From: Clostridiales bacterium
GTDB lineage: Bacteria; Bacillota; Clostridia; Oscillospirales; CAG-272
Direction: 5' to 3'
DNA length: 64,000 nt
NCBI GenBank assembly: GCA_012800735.1
Contig: JAAZIU010000004.1
Span: forward strand, 1-64,000
Part shown: piece by piece, positions 50,703 through 59,766 of the stretch
Layout of the letters: every line of letters starts with the position of its first letter
Numbering within the stretch: the stretch's first letter is position 1
The notes under the pieces: model-generated
The model's database searches: none
Seen by the model: the letters and a program-made list of their open reading frames with translations, nothing else
Told to the model about the DNA's origin: nothing
Made by a program: the position numbers and the translations under genes

Positions 50703-51668
50703 ATGAAAAAAATCAAAATTACAGAAGGTATTTATGCAAGTGAGCTGGCGCTCGGTACAGCTTCTTTCGGCACCGGAATCTCGGAAGAGGAATCTTTTGA
50801 TTTAATCGACAGATTCATTGAATTAGGCGGCAACGTTCTTGATACCGCGCATGTATACGGTGATTTTGCGCCGCCTCGCCGTCACGTAAGCGAAAAGACG
50901 ATAGGAAAATGGCTGAAACAGAAGCCGGCGTCAGCTCGAAAAGACGTATTGATTGCGACCAAGGGAGCGCATCCGCTGCCCGGAACTCCTATGACTATGC
51001 CGAGACTTTCAAAGGCGGAAATCGAAGAAGACATCAACGGCTCTCTCAAGTGTCTCGGGGTTGATTATATCGACATATATTGGCTTCACAGAGATGATAC
51101 AAGGCGTGAAGTAGAGGAGATAATGGAAACTCTTGCGGGACTTGTCAAATCCGGTAAGGCAAGATGTCTCGGAGTTTCAAACTGGCGCGCCGAAAGAATC
51201 AAAGCGGCAAATGATTACGCTGAGAAAAATAGTCTTCCGAAAATTTATACAAGCCAGATTGAATATTCTCTGGCGCAGGTAAATCTTGACGCAATAGATA
51301 ACACTCTCGTGGTAATGGACGAAATAGAATTCGCCTTTTACAGAGATGCCAAAATGCCGGTATTCGCATTTACGGCGCAGGCAAAGGGATATTTTGATAA
51401 GCTTGCGGCTGATAAGCTGACTGAGATGACAATAAAACGGTATACAAACGATATCAACAGCCGTAATTTTGAAATATTAAAGCGCCTGTCTGAATCAAAC
51501 GGCAGGGGACTTACTCAGAATTCTATTGCCTGGCTGAGATCAAACCCCTGTTTCGATGTTATTCCTATTATAGGCTGCCGTAATCTTACGCAGCTTGAAG
51601 ACTCGGTAGGCGGCATCGGTTATAAAATTGATTTCGCTGAATTTGAAAGCGTATTTCAAAAAGTCTGA
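50703..51668 (+). CDS. Aldo/keto reductase
   Basis: 321-residue NADPH-dependent TIM-barrel oxidoreductase. The catalytic tetrad is visible: Asp and Tyr in LDTAHVYGDF, Lys in IATKGAHP and His in IYWLHRDD. IGCRNLTQLEDSVGG near the C terminus is the usual cofactor-binding block. GAGG precedes the ATG. Cotranscribed with the propeller glycosidase gene; probably acts on a sugar aldehyde or ketone. Confidence 0.88.
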   Translation: MKKIKITEGIYASELALGTASFGTGISEEESFDLIDRFIELGGNVLDTAHVYGDFAPPRRHVSEKTIGKWLKQKPASARKDVLIATKGAHPLPGTPMTMPRLSKAEIEEDINGSLKCLGVDYIDIYWLHRDDTRREVEEIMETLAGLVKSGKARCLGVSNWRAERIKAANDYAEKNSLPKIYTSQIEYSLAQVNLDAIDNTLVVMDEIEFAFYRDAKMPVFAFTAQAKGYFDKLAADKLTEMTIKRYTNDINSRNFEILKRLSESNGRGLTQNSIAWLRSNPCFDVIPIIGCRNLTQLEDSVGGIGYKIDFAEFESVFQKV

Positions 51669-51925
51669 ATAAAAATACAAGTTATAAATATGCCTAAAAT
51701 GCTAAAATATATTATATCGAACAAAACAGACCGGTTCAACAGTTTTATGTTAATACTGATGAATTTATGCTGATTCTCTTTTAAACTCTCGATATTTATA
51801 CAACAGAAACCTACCTGCCAAGCTTACAATTTACAATAAATTAAATCAAGCTTCACAAACCGGCAGTACTAACGGTGTAAAATATATTAAACGCAAACAA
51901 AGAATATTTGGAGTCATTTATCTAA

Positions 51926-52018
51926 ATGGACGACTCAGGATCAGGCGGTTGTAGTACGGACAACCCGTATACAACTCATATATATATCGGCGTTGATCTC
52001 GCCGGAAAAAGAAATTAA
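51926..52018 (+). CDS. Possible 30-residue peptide gene
   Basis: Short ORF encoding a Gly/Ser-rich start with one Cys (MDDSGSGGCSTDNPY) and an end of IYIGVDLAGKRN. A stop codon directly abuts the ATG upstream, and a strong terminator lies 12 nt downstream. GGAG is present, but 12 nt from the ATG, longer than usual. No consensus promoter is clear; TGTAAAATA at ~51886 may be a -10 region. It lies in a ~500-nt gap (51669-52171) with no other gene. It could be a peptide, a leader, or the fortuitous ORF of a small RNA. Confidence 0.35.
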   Translation: MDDSGSGGCSTDNPYTTHIYIGVDLAGKRN

Positions 52019-52030
52019 TATATCATAATC

Positions 52031-52077
52031 AGACGATGAATAAGCGCGAATAAAATCGCGCTGACACCGTCTTTTTT
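52031..52077 (+). terminator. Strong terminator after the small ORF
   Basis: An outer stem AGACGATG / CACCGTCT (one mismatch) encloses an inner stem GCGCGA-ATAAAA-TCGCGC and ends in TTTTTT. It is 363 nt past the aldo/keto reductase stop, so it more likely ends a separate short transcript in this gap. Confidence 0.8.
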
Positions 52078-52171
52078 GCGTTGCAGAAATAATCATTCCC
52101 ATCCGGTATTGACAAAGCCATGATATATCAAGCTCTGATTTGTTTTGCCGCCGGATGGAGTATCTAAAACA

Positions 52172-53605
52172 ATGGAACTATTAAAATTTGTAATTCTCCA
52201 GGCTGTCTTTATAGCGCTTGAAGCTTTCTTTTCAGCTTCGGAAACCGCGGTTATTTCCCTTGACGAATCTAAACTGCGCCGTCAGGCTGCCGACGGTGAT
52301 AGAATCTCGGCGAGATTGTTAAAAATGCTAAACGACGGCGTTGTAACTTCCGAAGACGGCAGCGCGAGGAACAGCAGCTCACGCGGGCTTTCAAGGAACG
52401 ATTTCCTGCTTACGGTTCGTATCTGCATCACGCTTACTTCAATGATCTGTGCCGTAACAACGGTTTCGGCGGCTGCAGATGAGATTGCTTCGATGATAAC
52501 CGGTGTCGGCTTTAATCTTTTAAGTCATGACATGATAAGCAATATCGGTAAGGTTATTATAATTCTGATTCTCGCATTCTTTATGACTGTTTTCGGTAAG
52601 ATTGTCCCCCAGCGGCAGGCAATGGGCAATGCCGATAAATTTGCTCGTTTTTCCTGTCCTTTGCTTAGTTTTTTTGGTTTTATTCTCCGCCCGATGATCT
52701 TTCTCGTTAGCCGAATCTCGAATCTGATTCTTAAACCTGATAAGAACAGAACCGACGCGACCACTGCGCTCAGCGAAGACGAAATCAGATATCTTCTTAT
52801 TGCCGGTGAAAAGAAAGGAACCATTGATGCGGATGAGCGGGAGATGATCGACAATATCTTCGAGTTTAACGATCGCACGGCTTCGGAGATCATGACCCAC
52901 AGAACCGACATGGTAATAATTTGGGAAGATGATACCGAAGAGGAAATCCTTGAAAAGATACGCGATTCGGGCTATTCGCGTTTTCCGGTGTGCGGCGAAT
53001 CGGTAGATGATATCAAAGGTATCGTCAGAACCCGTGAATATCTGCTGAATCTGCGGGCAGCCCCCCCTAAAACACTTGACGGACTTCTTGCAAAGCCGTT
53101 TTTCGTACCGGAAACCGCAAAAGCCGATAGTCTGTTCTCAAAAATGCAGCAGCAAAAAACACATATGGCGTTTGTTATAGACGAATACGGCGGCATTTCC
53201 GGCCTTATCACCATGGAAGATTTGCTTGAAGAGATTGTCGGTAATATCTACGACGAAACCGACGTAAAAGACGAGCAGCCGATAACAAGACTCGGCGAGG
53301 ACAGCTGGCGGATTGCCGGCAACACTTCTCTTGAAGAAATAAGCGATGCGCTGGATATGGAAATAGGCTCAGAGAATGAAGATTTCGGAACTTTAGGCGG
53401 ATTCATATTCAGCTGTCTCGAACAGATTCCGCCTGACGGCACTCATCCGGTAGTTACAGTTGACGGTCTTACAATACGGGTAGACGAGATAACCGATCGC
53501 CGCATAGCGTGGGCGACAGTTAAAAAACTTCCTGTGGATACCGATAAAAAAGGCAAAGACGAAGAGACAAGCAGCTCAGAGATTAACTTAATGGCAGGCG
53601 TCTAA
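52172..53605 (+). CDS. CNNM/CorC-family membrane protein with CBS domains
   Basis: 477 residues from the ATG at 52172; a TTG nine codons upstream is in frame but less likely. The N-terminal DUF21 membrane domain (~1-195) contains FFSASETAVISLDESKL and TVFGKIVPQRQA. A CBS pair (~215-345) begins around the acidic IMTHRTDMVIIW and includes VIDEYGGISGLITMEDLLEE. A C-terminal CorC_HlyC domain (~360-450) has EDFGTLGGFIFSCL. Family members act in magnesium/cobalt efflux or homeostasis. No obvious Mg riboswitch was seen upstream. Confidence 0.9.
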   Translation: MELLKFVILQAVFIALEAFFSASETAVISLDESKLRRQAADGDRISARLLKMLNDGVVTSEDGSARNSSSRGLSRNDFLLTVRICITLTSMICAVTTVSAAADEIASMITGVGFNLLSHDMISNIGKVIIILILAFFMTVFGKIVPQRQAMGNADKFARFSCPLLSFFGFILRPMIFLVSRISNLILKPDKNRTDATTALSEDEIRYLLIAGEKKGTIDADEREMIDNIFEFNDRTASEIMTHRTDMVIIWEDDTEEEILEKIRDSGYSRFPVCGESVDDIKGIVRTREYLLNLRAAPPKTLDGLLAKPFFVPETAKADSLFSKMQQQKTHMAFVIDEYGGISGLITMEDLLEEIVGNIYDETDVKDEQPITRLGEDSWRIAGNTSLEEISDALDMEIGSENEDFGTLGGFIFSCLEQIPPDGTHPVVTVDGLTIRVDEITDRRIAWATVKKLPVDTDKKGKDEETSSSEINLMAGV

Positions 53606-53620
53606 TCATACTAATTATAA

Positions 53621-53656
53621 AGCCGGTATTCTGTTAATTTAGAATGCCGGCTGTCT
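53621..53656 (+). terminator. Terminator of the CNNM/CorC gene
   Basis: AGCCGGTATTCT / AGAATGCCGGCT, a 12-bp stem with one G-T wobble and an 8-nt loop, followed by GTCTTTTATC. Confidence 0.85.
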
Positions 53657-53672
53657 TTTATCTTGATAATTC

Positions 53673-53701
53673 TTGACAAAACCGATTAATTTTGATACAA
53701 T
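53673..53701 (+). promoter_or_regulatory. Promoter of the EEP hydrolase / solute-binding protein genes
   Basis: TTGACA, 17-nt spacer, TACAAT, about 45 nt upstream of the first start codon. Confidence 0.82.
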
Positions 53702-53745
53702 TTATATGTAAAATATTGTATAACCAATGAAAGGTAAATGGGTAA

Positions 53746-54474
53746 TTGCTTATGGTAGTAATGGCATACAACGTTTGCTCCGGCTGGAACAATGAAAAGC
53801 CTAAGAATCGATCATATGATGCCGCTTGCAGGGTCATCGAGACTATTCGTCCGGATATCATAGCTTTAAATGAGATTGGGAATAAACCAATCGAGGGAAT
53901 TGATTCCCACTCCGGCTATATGGCAAGAAAACTTAGGATGAAAGAGTATTTCGCCCCGGCTATAATGGTTAACGGCTACCCTTACGGAAATGCCATGCTC
54001 TCGAAATATGAAATTTTATCTGCAGAAAAGATTATGATTCCAGATCCGCCGAAAAGAGACGGGGGTCGTTATGAAACCAGAAATCTGCTGCTTTCTTTTC
54101 TTGAAACCGAGTTTGGCAAAGTCGCTTTTCTTGTATCCCATTTCGGACTTCATGAATCTGAACGCGAAAACGCAGTTAAAGTCGTTTGCGATAACATTGA
54201 CAAAATCAAAAAAGAAGAACCGCAAACGCATATTATTTTAGCCGGCGATTTCAATATGCAACCGAATGATCCGATGCTTGTTCCGATATCAGAACGTCTG
54301 ACGGAAGCGTCAATTTATTGCGGAACTCCTTACAATACCTTCGAATCTCCGGAACCGAAAATAAAGATAGATTATATTTTTATATCCGATGGTCTTGAAG
54401 CCGTTAAGGTCATCCGTCCGCATACAACTGTTTCCGATCACTGTCCTCTTGTAGCTTTTCTGAAATTAAAATAA
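53746..54474 (+). CDS. Endonuclease/exonuclease/phosphatase (EEP) family hydrolase
   Basis: 242 residues, DNase I-like fold, metal-dependent phosphodiesterase or phosphatase. The ordered motifs are MAYNVCSG, IIALNEIG (Glu metal ligand), YGNAMLSK, LVSHFGLH (His), LAGDFNMQP (Asp/Asn), IDYIFIS and VSDHCPLVAFL (final Asp-His). No signal peptide. The start is ambiguous: TTG at 53746 or ATG at 53752; AAAGG upstream favours the TTG. A solute-binding lipoprotein gene follows after 30 nt. It may act on a sugar phosphate or nucleic acid; substrate unknown. Confidence 0.85.
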   Translation: MLMVVMAYNVCSGWNNEKPKNRSYDAACRVIETIRPDIIALNEIGNKPIEGIDSHSGYMARKLRMKEYFAPAIMVNGYPYGNAMLSKYEILSAEKIMIPDPPKRDGGRYETRNLLLSFLETEFGKVAFLVSHFGLHESERENAVKVVCDNIDKIKKEEPQTHIILAGDFNMQPNDPMLVPISERLTEASIYCGTPYNTFESPEPKIKIDYIFISDGLEAVKVIRPHTTVSDHCPLVAFLKLK

Positions 54475-54504
54475 ACTTATAAAATTGAATGGAGATGACT
54501 TCAG

Positions 54505-55995
54505 ATGAAGAAAACAATCGCGCTAATCCTTGCATTATTAATGTTCGTTGCATTTTCAGCTTGCGGCGGAGACACCAAAACCGCCCCTGATGTCGGCACT
54601 CAGGATATCGAAAACACAGCTGCTCCAGAGGGCGGAGAGGATGTCCAGACGGGTTATTCCGCAAATATTCCCGATGATACCGACTATCAGGGAAGAGCAT
54701 TCACTGTATACGCCTACGATCCATATGGCGAGTCAAACATTACGTGGTACGACGCCGACTTTTCCGCAACCGAAGAAAACGGTGAAATTCTTAACGACGC
54801 AGTCTATCAGCGTATGGTATTTGTGGAAGAAAAATACAATGTCGATGTTATATCCGCTCAGATTTCCGGTTCGGGAAGCTTCGCGAAGCTCAAAAAGTCG
54901 GTAACCGCCGGTGACGGAGCTTATGACATTGCATTTTTAAATTCCCGTGACGGCGCCACTGCCGCTCAAGGCGGTTATCTTATTAACCTCGCGGCGATAA
55001 ATAATATGCAGCTTGATCAGCCCTGGTGGGATCAGAACTCCGTAAAAGAAATGTCATATATGAACCAGCTGTATCTCATAACCGGCGATATCGGCACTAT
55101 GTATAAAAAATCAATAGGAGTATTGCTTTTCAACAAGCAAATGACATCTTCTTATGGTTTGGACTCTCCGTATGAACTTGTAAGCTCAAACACCTGGACT
55201 ATTGACAAATTCGTCGATATGAGCATTACAGTTTCCGAAGATCTTAACGGCGACGGCAAAATGGATCAGAGCGATAAATTCGGTCTGTTATATTATTGCG
55301 ATTTCATGGCTCTCGGTTTGATAGGCGCCGATATTAAATTTACGACAAAGAATGCAGACGACATTCCCGAATTGACTTTTATGTCGGATAAGACAGTATC
55401 TGCTTTTGAAAAATATACGAAAATACTGTTTGACCCGAATCTCTCTCTTTCTTGGTCAAAGATAGGTGTTCCGAACGAAGATCTTATGGCGATGTTCTCA
55501 AATAATCAGGGGCTTTTCCAGTTTAACGAATTCCACTCAATAACACATATGCGAACTATGGACGCAGACTTCGGAATTCTTCCCGTGCCGCTTTACGATG
55601 AAGCGCAAAGCCGTTACTATCATACCATCAATCCTCATGTCGCCGCAATGTTCTGCATTGCGAAGGATGTAAAAGACATTGACTTCTCGGTAAATATCGC
55701 TAATGCGCTCGCTGCCGAATCAAAAAATGTTCTGACACCAGCTTACAACGAAGTATATCTAAAATATAAAGGCGCCCGCGACAATGAATCTGAAGCAATA
55801 TTGGATCTGGTATTCAGCACCCTTCGTTATGACCTCGGTTATCTTAATAACTGGGGAAATATCGGAGGATTTACCCTCAGCATGACCAATGCATATCAAT
55901 CCGATCTTACATCAAGATATGCCAAACTCGAATCTAAAGTTATTACGGCGATAGAAAAAGCTACTTCAAACTATGAGGAGCTGGCAGCGGGTTAA
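54505..55995 (+). CDS. Second sugar-type solute-binding lipoprotein
   Basis: 496 residues. Signal peptide with lipobox FSACGG (Cys20), so anchored outside the cell. It is a paralogue of the protein encoded at 42588-44078: the same length and shared blocks NGEILNDAVYQRMVFVEEKY, WWDQNSVKEMSYMNQLYLI and the EF-hand-like DLNGDGKMDQSD. It should bind a sugar for an ABC importer, but no permease or ATPase gene is nearby. GGAGATGA precedes the ATG. A terminator follows directly. Confidence 0.87.
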   Translation: MKKTIALILALLMFVAFSACGGDTKTAPDVGTQDIENTAAPEGGEDVQTGYSANIPDDTDYQGRAFTVYAYDPYGESNITWYDADFSATEENGEILNDAVYQRMVFVEEKYNVDVISAQISGSGSFAKLKKSVTAGDGAYDIAFLNSRDGATAAQGGYLINLAAINNMQLDQPWWDQNSVKEMSYMNQLYLITGDIGTMYKKSIGVLLFNKQMTSSYGLDSPYELVSSNTWTIDKFVDMSITVSEDLNGDGKMDQSDKFGLLYYCDFMALGLIGADIKFTTKNADDIPELTFMSDKTVSAFEKYTKILFDPNLSLSWSKIGVPNEDLMAMFSNNQGLFQFNEFHSITHMRTMDADFGILPVPLYDEAQSRYYHTINPHVAAMFCIAKDVKDIDFSVNIANALAAESKNVLTPAYNEVYLKYKGARDNESEAILDLVFSTLRYDLGYLNNWGNIGGFTLSMTNAYQSDLTSRYAKLESKVITAIEKATSNYEELAAG

Positions 55996-56030
55996 AATTC
56001 AAAAAGACTGTTTACAAAGCAAAATAAAAC

Positions 56031-56060
56031 AATGCCTGCGGTTTTATTGCCGCAGGCATT
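56031..56060. terminator. Shared bidirectional terminator
   Basis: Perfect 11-bp stem AATGCCTGCGG / CCGCAGGCATT with an 8-nt loop between convergent genes. It is followed by ATATATTT on the plus strand and GTTTTATTTTG on the minus strand. Confidence 0.88.
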
Positions 56061-56072
56061 ATATATTTAAAC

Positions 56073-57650
56073 TTATTTTTTGAAAAGAGTTCCGAAGAGA
56101 CCGCGTCCGAGAGAAGCACCTAAATTACCTCCGAGAGTCTTTCCGAATCTGCCAAAGCCTTTGCCCAACTGCTTGCCGACTTCGCGACCGATAGTCCCTG
56201 TGACGGTATTTCCGACCGAAGAAATAGCCTGCTTTCTGGCTCGTTCTTTTATAGCTTCTTGGCGGGCTTTTTCCTTTGCTTCAGCAACGGCAGCTTTTTC
56301 TTTTTCTCGCGATACTATCTCTTCGAGCTCAGCTTTTTCTTTTTCGGCAGCTGCCTCGGCATTACGGCGGTTTAGCTTCTCATAAGCAGAGTCGGCGTCG
56401 AAAGTTTCGTAATATTTACTGTAAAAAAGGCTGCCTTTAACTGAGCGTTCTCTTTCTGCTTTGGTAATTGTACCCATTCGGCTCTTTGGAGGAAGGATAC
56501 TTGTTTTTTCTACTATGGAAGGTACACCATTTTCATCAAGAAATGAAACGACAGCTTCACCTACTCCGAGTTCAAGAAGGGCGTTATAGGTGTCAAATTC
56601 CGGATTTTGTCTGAACGATTCCGCAGCAGCTTTTACATTTTTCTGTTCTTTGGGAGTATAAGCCCTGAGCGCGTGTTGTACCTTGTTTCCGAGTTGTGCT
56701 AAGACTTCGTCCGGAATATCGCTTGGATTTTGAGTACAGAAATATACCCCGACACCTTTGGAACGGATAAGTTTTACAACTTGCTCTATTTTATCAAGCA
56801 GGATGCGCGGAGTACCGTCAAACAGCAGATGCGCTTCATCAAAAAAGAAAACAATTTTCGGTTTATCAAGATCGCCTACTTCAGGAAGAGTTTCAAACAA
56901 CTCGGAAAGCAGCCATAGCAGGAAAGTGGAATAAAGTCTGCCGTTTAGGATAAGTGAACTTGAGTCAAGGATGTTAATCATTCCTTTTCCGCAGGCGCCG
57001 AGTGTCAGCCAGTCGTATATCGAAAGTCCGGGTTCGCCAAAGAAAAAATCGGCTCCGTCGGCTTCAAGCCCGACTACGGCTCTTGTTATTGCTCCTATCG
57101 AAGCCGAGCTGATTCTGCCGTAATCTACGGCAAAATCCGCAGAATTCTGCCGGACAAAATTAAGCATTGACTTTAAGTCCTTAATGTCAATCAGAAGCAG
57201 ATTGTTTTCATCCGCGATTTTGAATATGATTGAAAGAATATCACGCTGAAGATCATTGAGATTGAGAATACGGGATAGAAGCAAGGGGCCAATTTCGGAA
57301 ATCGTGGTTCTGAGAGGTATTCCTTTTTCACCGTAAATATCCCAGAGCGTAACAGGATAACCTTGATATCTGAAACCGGCTTCGAAAAGACTGAATTTTT
57401 CGATTCGTTTTTGCATGTTTTCGGAATCGGTTCCGGGAAACATTGTTGACGCAAGATCGCCTTTAACATCAGCCATGAATACCGGCACGCCCATTTCGCT
57501 GAAAGATTCAGCTATTACCTTAAGAGTTATGGTTTTTCCGGTTCCGGTAGCTCCGGCGACAAGACCGTGGCGATTTGCCATCTCAGGCAGAAGAAAGATG
57601 TTATCCCCGCGGTAGTTATTTGCTAACCAGATTTTTCCGTCCTTTAACAT
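56073..57650 (-). CDS. HerA-like DUF853 P-loop ATPase (YjgR type)
   Basis: 525 residues. Walker A is VAGATGTGKTITLKVIAE (~32-49). MADVKGDLAST is the DUF853 hallmark, and Walker B is IVFFFDEAHLLFDG. A sensor-like stretch GVYFCTQNPSDIPDEVLAQL follows. A long charged coiled coil (~420-480, Ala/Glu/Lys-rich) precedes a Gly-rich basic tail. The HerA/FtsK relatives translocate DNA; YjgR proteins are uncharacterised. AGGAG precedes the ATG. It is not next to NurA or other end-resection genes, so its role here is open. Confidence 0.9.
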   Translation of the reverse strand: MLKDGKIWLANNYRGDNIFLLPEMANRHGLVAGATGTGKTITLKVIAESFSEMGVPVFMADVKGDLASTMFPGTDSENMQKRIEKFSLFEAGFRYQGYPVTLWDIYGEKGIPLRTTISEIGPLLLSRILNLNDLQRDILSIIFKIADENNLLLIDIKDLKSMLNFVRQNSADFAVDYGRISSASIGAITRAVVGLEADGADFFFGEPGLSIYDWLTLGACGKGMINILDSSSLILNGRLYSTFLLWLLSELFETLPEVGDLDKPKIVFFFDEAHLLFDGTPRILLDKIEQVVKLIRSKGVGVYFCTQNPSDIPDEVLAQLGNKVQHALRAYTPKEQKNVKAAAESFRQNPEFDTYNALLELGVGEAVVSFLDENGVPSIVEKTSILPPKSRMGTITKAERERSVKGSLFYSKYYETFDADSAYEKLNRRNAEAAAEKEKAELEEIVSREKEKAAVAEAKEKARQEAIKERARKQAISSVGNTVTGTIGREVGKQLGKGFGRFGKTLGGNLGASLGRGLFGTLFKK

Positions 57651-57706
57651 CGAAAAACTCCTGTTCTATGCAGCTTGATTTTAGTGTGTTAAACGTATAG
57701 ATTGAA

Positions 57707-58423
57707 TTAAAGCTCAACCTCGAGACCGTCGGTAGCAAGGCGTATGTCATAAGGGCGCATATCAGACATAAGCTTTATAAGGTCGGTCATCCAGGTCATA
57801 GAATAGTGATTGATAATGACCCTTCCGGCTTTTGCTTCTTCGAAGACAGGTATGTATTTAAGAGGTGAGAAATGCGCGGATTCACATATCATCAGATCCA
57901 TATGCATTTCTTTTACCAGTTGCGGAAAATCAACATCGGGGCCCCTTAGGTCGCCGGTAAAAAGCACTCGTTTTCCTTCAGCTTCGACTATGTAGGAATA
58001 AGAGACTTCGGAATGTTCTGTTCTCACCGCAGTTACTTTAAGTGTACCGTCATCATAGGTAGATCCTTCGTTTATAACACCGGTACGAATCCCGCGCAGA
58101 GCAGTCCCGTTTGCTTCAATCCAACCGAACATAGCGGTAAGACCTTTTTCTTCAGGCAGCATTATCAGCGGGTCTGCAGCTCTGAAATACCAGTTGCAGA
58201 GATCAAAAAAGGAGATAAGTCCGTTCGTATGGTCGCCGTGCATATGAGTAACAAAGACCGCTTTAACCGATTCAATAGGTTTGCCGCGGGTAATTAGTTC
58301 CTCGATAACCTGGCAACCCATGTCGATGAAATAAATATTGCCTTTGACTTCAATCATGGTGCAGGCGCACTTGCGGTTAGGTTCCGGAACTCCGTGACTT
58401 GAGCCGACAAATGTAATACGCAT
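57707..58423 (-). CDS. Metallo-beta-lactamase-fold hydrolase (RNase Z-like)
   Basis: 238 residues with the MBL metal site FVTHMHGDHTNGL (HxHxDH), a later His in VRTEHSEVSYSY, Asp in LFTGDLRGPD and a C-terminal His in VIINHYSM. The N-terminal ITFVGSSHGVPEPNRKC matches the RNase Z/PhnP/ArsA-like subgroup. No exosite arm is visible, so it is probably a small-molecule phosphodiesterase rather than tRNase Z. GAGG precedes the ATG. A metallophosphoesterase gene lies 18 nt upstream in the same transcript. Confidence 0.87.
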   Translation of the reverse strand: MRITFVGSSHGVPEPNRKCACTMIEVKGNIYFIDMGCQVIEELITRGKPIESVKAVFVTHMHGDHTNGLISFFDLCNWYFRAADPLIMLPEEKGLTAMFGWIEANGTALRGIRTGVINEGSTYDDGTLKVTAVRTEHSEVSYSYIVEAEGKRVLFTGDLRGPDVDFPQLVKEMHMDLMICESAHFSPLKYIPVFEEAKAGRVIINHYSMTWMTDLIKLMSDMRPYDIRLATDGLEVEL

Positions 58424-58441
58424 AATATACCTCCGAAATAT

Positions 58442-59575
58442 TTATAAATAGTTGATTATTTCTTTTCTGATGATATTTCCGTCGCTGTCGTTAAATATTA
58501 CTTCTATTTCATCTTTTCCGAGTGTTACGGCAGCACCGGTATAACGGTTCTTTCCGTCTTTGTTATACTCCGGGACACCGGCTACAACCGCATCCGCAGA
58601 CTGACCTTTTGAGTCATATTCACAGCCGCGCCTCCAGATTTCGCTTGCATGCATATGTCCGAACAGCATTACATCAGGCTTGATATACTCACGCAGTAAA
58701 CGAGCCCATTCGGAATATATATCTTTTTCTATATCAAACGGCGAATGGTCGGTGTAAGTAAAGGGTATATGGCAGACAGCTATACGCCGGGTTACTCCAA
58801 GTGCTTCATACTCAAGCTTTGAATTTTCAATAACCGAACGTATGAAATCAGTTTCTTTAAGGCGAAAATCATGGAAGCAGACGGTGCCGGCATATGCTTC
58901 ATGAGAATCGTCTTTATCCTCTCCGCAGTCAAGCACTATGCCCCATAATGGCCCTAATCTGAAGGTGTAGTATGTTTTTCCTTGGAATGAAGGAGTGAAA
59001 TCGATAAATTTCTCGGCATAAAGTCCTCTGGTATCATGATTTCCTCTTGAGAAAATAACAGGAACGCTTCCGTGTGTTATACCGTCAATTATAGCAAAGA
59101 CGGTATTGAAATTTTCAGAGGAACCACTATGATCCGGAACGTCACCGTTAAGAATAAGAAGATCCGGAGAATCACCGAAATATTGACCGGCGGTAATCGG
59201 TTCAGCTGTCAAATTATGGGTATCCGATATGAGGTAGATTTTTATGTCTTCCTTATCCTTTTGAATGGGTCTGAATTCAAAGGTTATTCGCCTTTCGTCA
59301 GAGCTGACCGGAAAATAAGGTTTTCGATCAATCATTTCACGGAAGCAGACGGTATATTCGGCAGCGCCGTCTAAAACTTCCATAGGTATAGTGATTTTAT
59401 GCACCGTTGTTTCCGAGCGCAAAATACCGTTTGAATCGTCGCAAAACACACTTTGTCCGACTATTATCTTAACAATGGCCGGGCAGTCAAACGATATAAA
59501 TATTTGATAAGAGTCAACAACTGCAAAAACAGCGGGACTATACAACATATGTTCAGGAAGGCACCCTTTTTTCAT
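58442..59575 (-). CDS. Metallophosphoesterase with N-terminal beta domain
   Basis: 377 residues from the ATG at 59575 (GGAGA eight bases upstream). A longer frame starts at 59605, but the promoter -10 box sits just before that codon, so it is unlikely. An N-terminal ~120-residue beta domain precedes the calcineurin-like phosphoesterase core: YLISDTHNL (Asp, His), LILNGDVPDH (Asp), FSRGNHDTRG (Asn, His), a His in AVCHIPF and LFGHMHASE. All metal ligands are visible. It has no signal peptide. Substrate unknown; cotranscribed with the MBL-fold hydrolase, perhaps a two-step phosphodiester pathway. Confidence 0.87.
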   Translation of the reverse strand: MKKGCLPEHMLYSPAVFAVVDSYQIFISFDCPAIVKIIVGQSVFCDDSNGILRSETTVHKITIPMEVLDGAAEYTVCFREMIDRKPYFPVSSDERRITFEFRPIQKDKEDIKIYLISDTHNLTAEPITAGQYFGDSPDLLILNGDVPDHSGSSENFNTVFAIIDGITHGSVPVIFSRGNHDTRGLYAEKFIDFTPSFQGKTYYTFRLGPLWGIVLDCGEDKDDSHEAYAGTVCFHDFRLKETDFIRSVIENSKLEYEALGVTRRIAVCHIPFTYTDHSPFDIEKDIYSEWARLLREYIKPDVMLFGHMHASEIWRRGCEYDSKGQSADAVVAGVPEYNKDGKNRYTGAAVTLGKDEIEVIFNDSDGNIIRKEIINYL

Positions 59576-59607
59576 TATAAAAATCTCCAATTCTTTTTGC
59601 TGCATAT

Positions 59608-59636
59608 ATTATAACCTATAAAAAATCGTATTTCAA
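59608..59636 (-). promoter_or_regulatory. Promoter of the metallophosphoesterase operon
   Basis: On the minus strand TTGAAA, 17-nt spacer, TATAAT. The predicted transcript start near 59601 supports the downstream ATG at 59575 as the true start. Confidence 0.82.
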
Positions 59637-59707
59637 GTAGATTAGAGAAAATAGGATGTCAAGAAAACACACTTTTATCTTTTTTCTTGATAATATTTTA
59701 ATGAACA

Positions 59708-59736
59708 TTGATTATGGGATAAAAATGTGATATAAT
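59708..59736 (+). promoter_or_regulatory. Promoter of the coiled-coil protein operon
   Basis: TTGATT, 17-nt spacer, TATAAT, 30 nt upstream of the ATG. Divergent from the metallophosphoesterase promoter. Confidence 0.8.
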
Positions 59737-59766
59737 AAACATATATAATAAATCGGGGTAAAAAAC

